Part shown: positions 5,266 through 5,314 of the stretch, in pieces | Numbering within the stretch: the first letter of the stretch is position 1 | Layout of the letters: each line of letters starts with the position of its first letter | DNA from: Desulfobacterales bacterium | GTDB taxonomy: Bacteria > Desulfobacterota > Desulfobacteria > Desulfobacterales > JAFDCJ01 | DNA: 5,314 bases | Assembly (NCBI GenBank): GCA_029939875.1 | Contig: JAOZSC010000217.1 | Coordinates: 1-5,314 of the forward strand | Direction of reading: 5' to 3' | Notes under the pieces: model-generated | Databases searched by the model: none | Seen by the model: only the letters and a program-made list of their open reading frames with translations | Told to the model about the DNA's origin: nothing | Made by a program: the position numbers and the translations under genes

Positions 5266-5314
5266 ATGGATTTATGCCAGGACAAATGCATCCACAAAGA
5301 CCAGGTCGAATATG
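5266..5314 (+). CDS. N-terminus of a probable ArsR/SmtB-family metal-responsive repressor (partial, cut by window end)
   Basis: Sixteen codons are visible: MDLCQDKCIHKDQVEY. The opening 'C...C.h...V' resembles the N-terminal arm of CadC-like ArsR-family repressors ('CE..C.dee.V'), where cysteines in this arm help bind Cd, Pb or Zn. The ATG is preceded by GAGGG at 9-nt spacing, a perfect consensus promoter and a palindrome over the transcription start, which together fit a metal-derepressed autoregulator. The helix-turn-helix and any efflux partner (a P-type ATPase would be usual) lie beyond the window, so this is a reasoned guess from a short piece. Confidence 0.55.
   Translation, partial: MDLCQDKCIHKDQVEY

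Noticed and set aside
1..5314. CRISPR array, tRNA, transposase or integrase
   Set aside because: No regularly spaced repeats, no tRNA-like cloverleaf and no transposase or recombinase motifs were seen in any frame.

Overview
The window looks like an accessory stretch of a Gram-negative, probably deltaproteobacterial (Desulfobacterota-like) chromosome. This is an inference from the mosaic of short single-gene units, consensus sigma70-type promoters, a chromosomal VapBC pair, a bacterial sterol-desaturase-family enzyme and the style of the proteins; no rRNA, tRNA or core marker is present to prove it. Base composition shifts along the window: the vapBC pair and the second ATPase are AT-rich, while the membrane hydroxylase gene and the left edge are more GC-rich, which fits assembly from different sources. 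Layout, left to right: the last 44 codons of a SAM-dependent methyltransferase-like gene (+, 1-135); a complete AAA_14/DUF4143 ATPase on the minus strand (193-1383) whose promoter is backed directly by an elaborate three-part palindrome (1419-1470); a decayed ArsM-like methyltransferase (about 1563-1732, perhaps to 1825); a vapBC toxin-antitoxin operon (1872-2446) with its own promoter and a paired TATGCAT operator; a membrane di-iron hydroxylase of the sterol desaturase/fatty acid hydroxylase superfamily (2547-3362); a C-terminal scrap of another AAA_14/DUF4143 ATPase (about 3518-3637); a second complete ATPase of that family (+, 3737-5053); and, at the right edge, the first 16 codons of a probable ArsR/SmtB-family metal-sensing repressor (from 5266) behind a perfect consensus promoter with an operator palindrome. 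No single multi-gene pathway is visible. The genes are mostly independent transcription units, and vapBC is the only clear operon. The most interesting pattern is shared by the two intact but divergent AAA_14 ATPases on opposite strands. Each has a TTGACT -35 and a good -10 exactly 6 nt before its ATG, with no Shine-Dalgarno sequence, so both mRNAs are predicted to be leaderless or nearly so. The vapB and arsR-like genes in the same window instead have conventional leaders with ribosome binding sites. The ATPase remnant beside the second intact copy, the dead methyltransferase and the toxin-antitoxin pair together suggest repeated insertion and decay of selfish or defence-type genes at this site.
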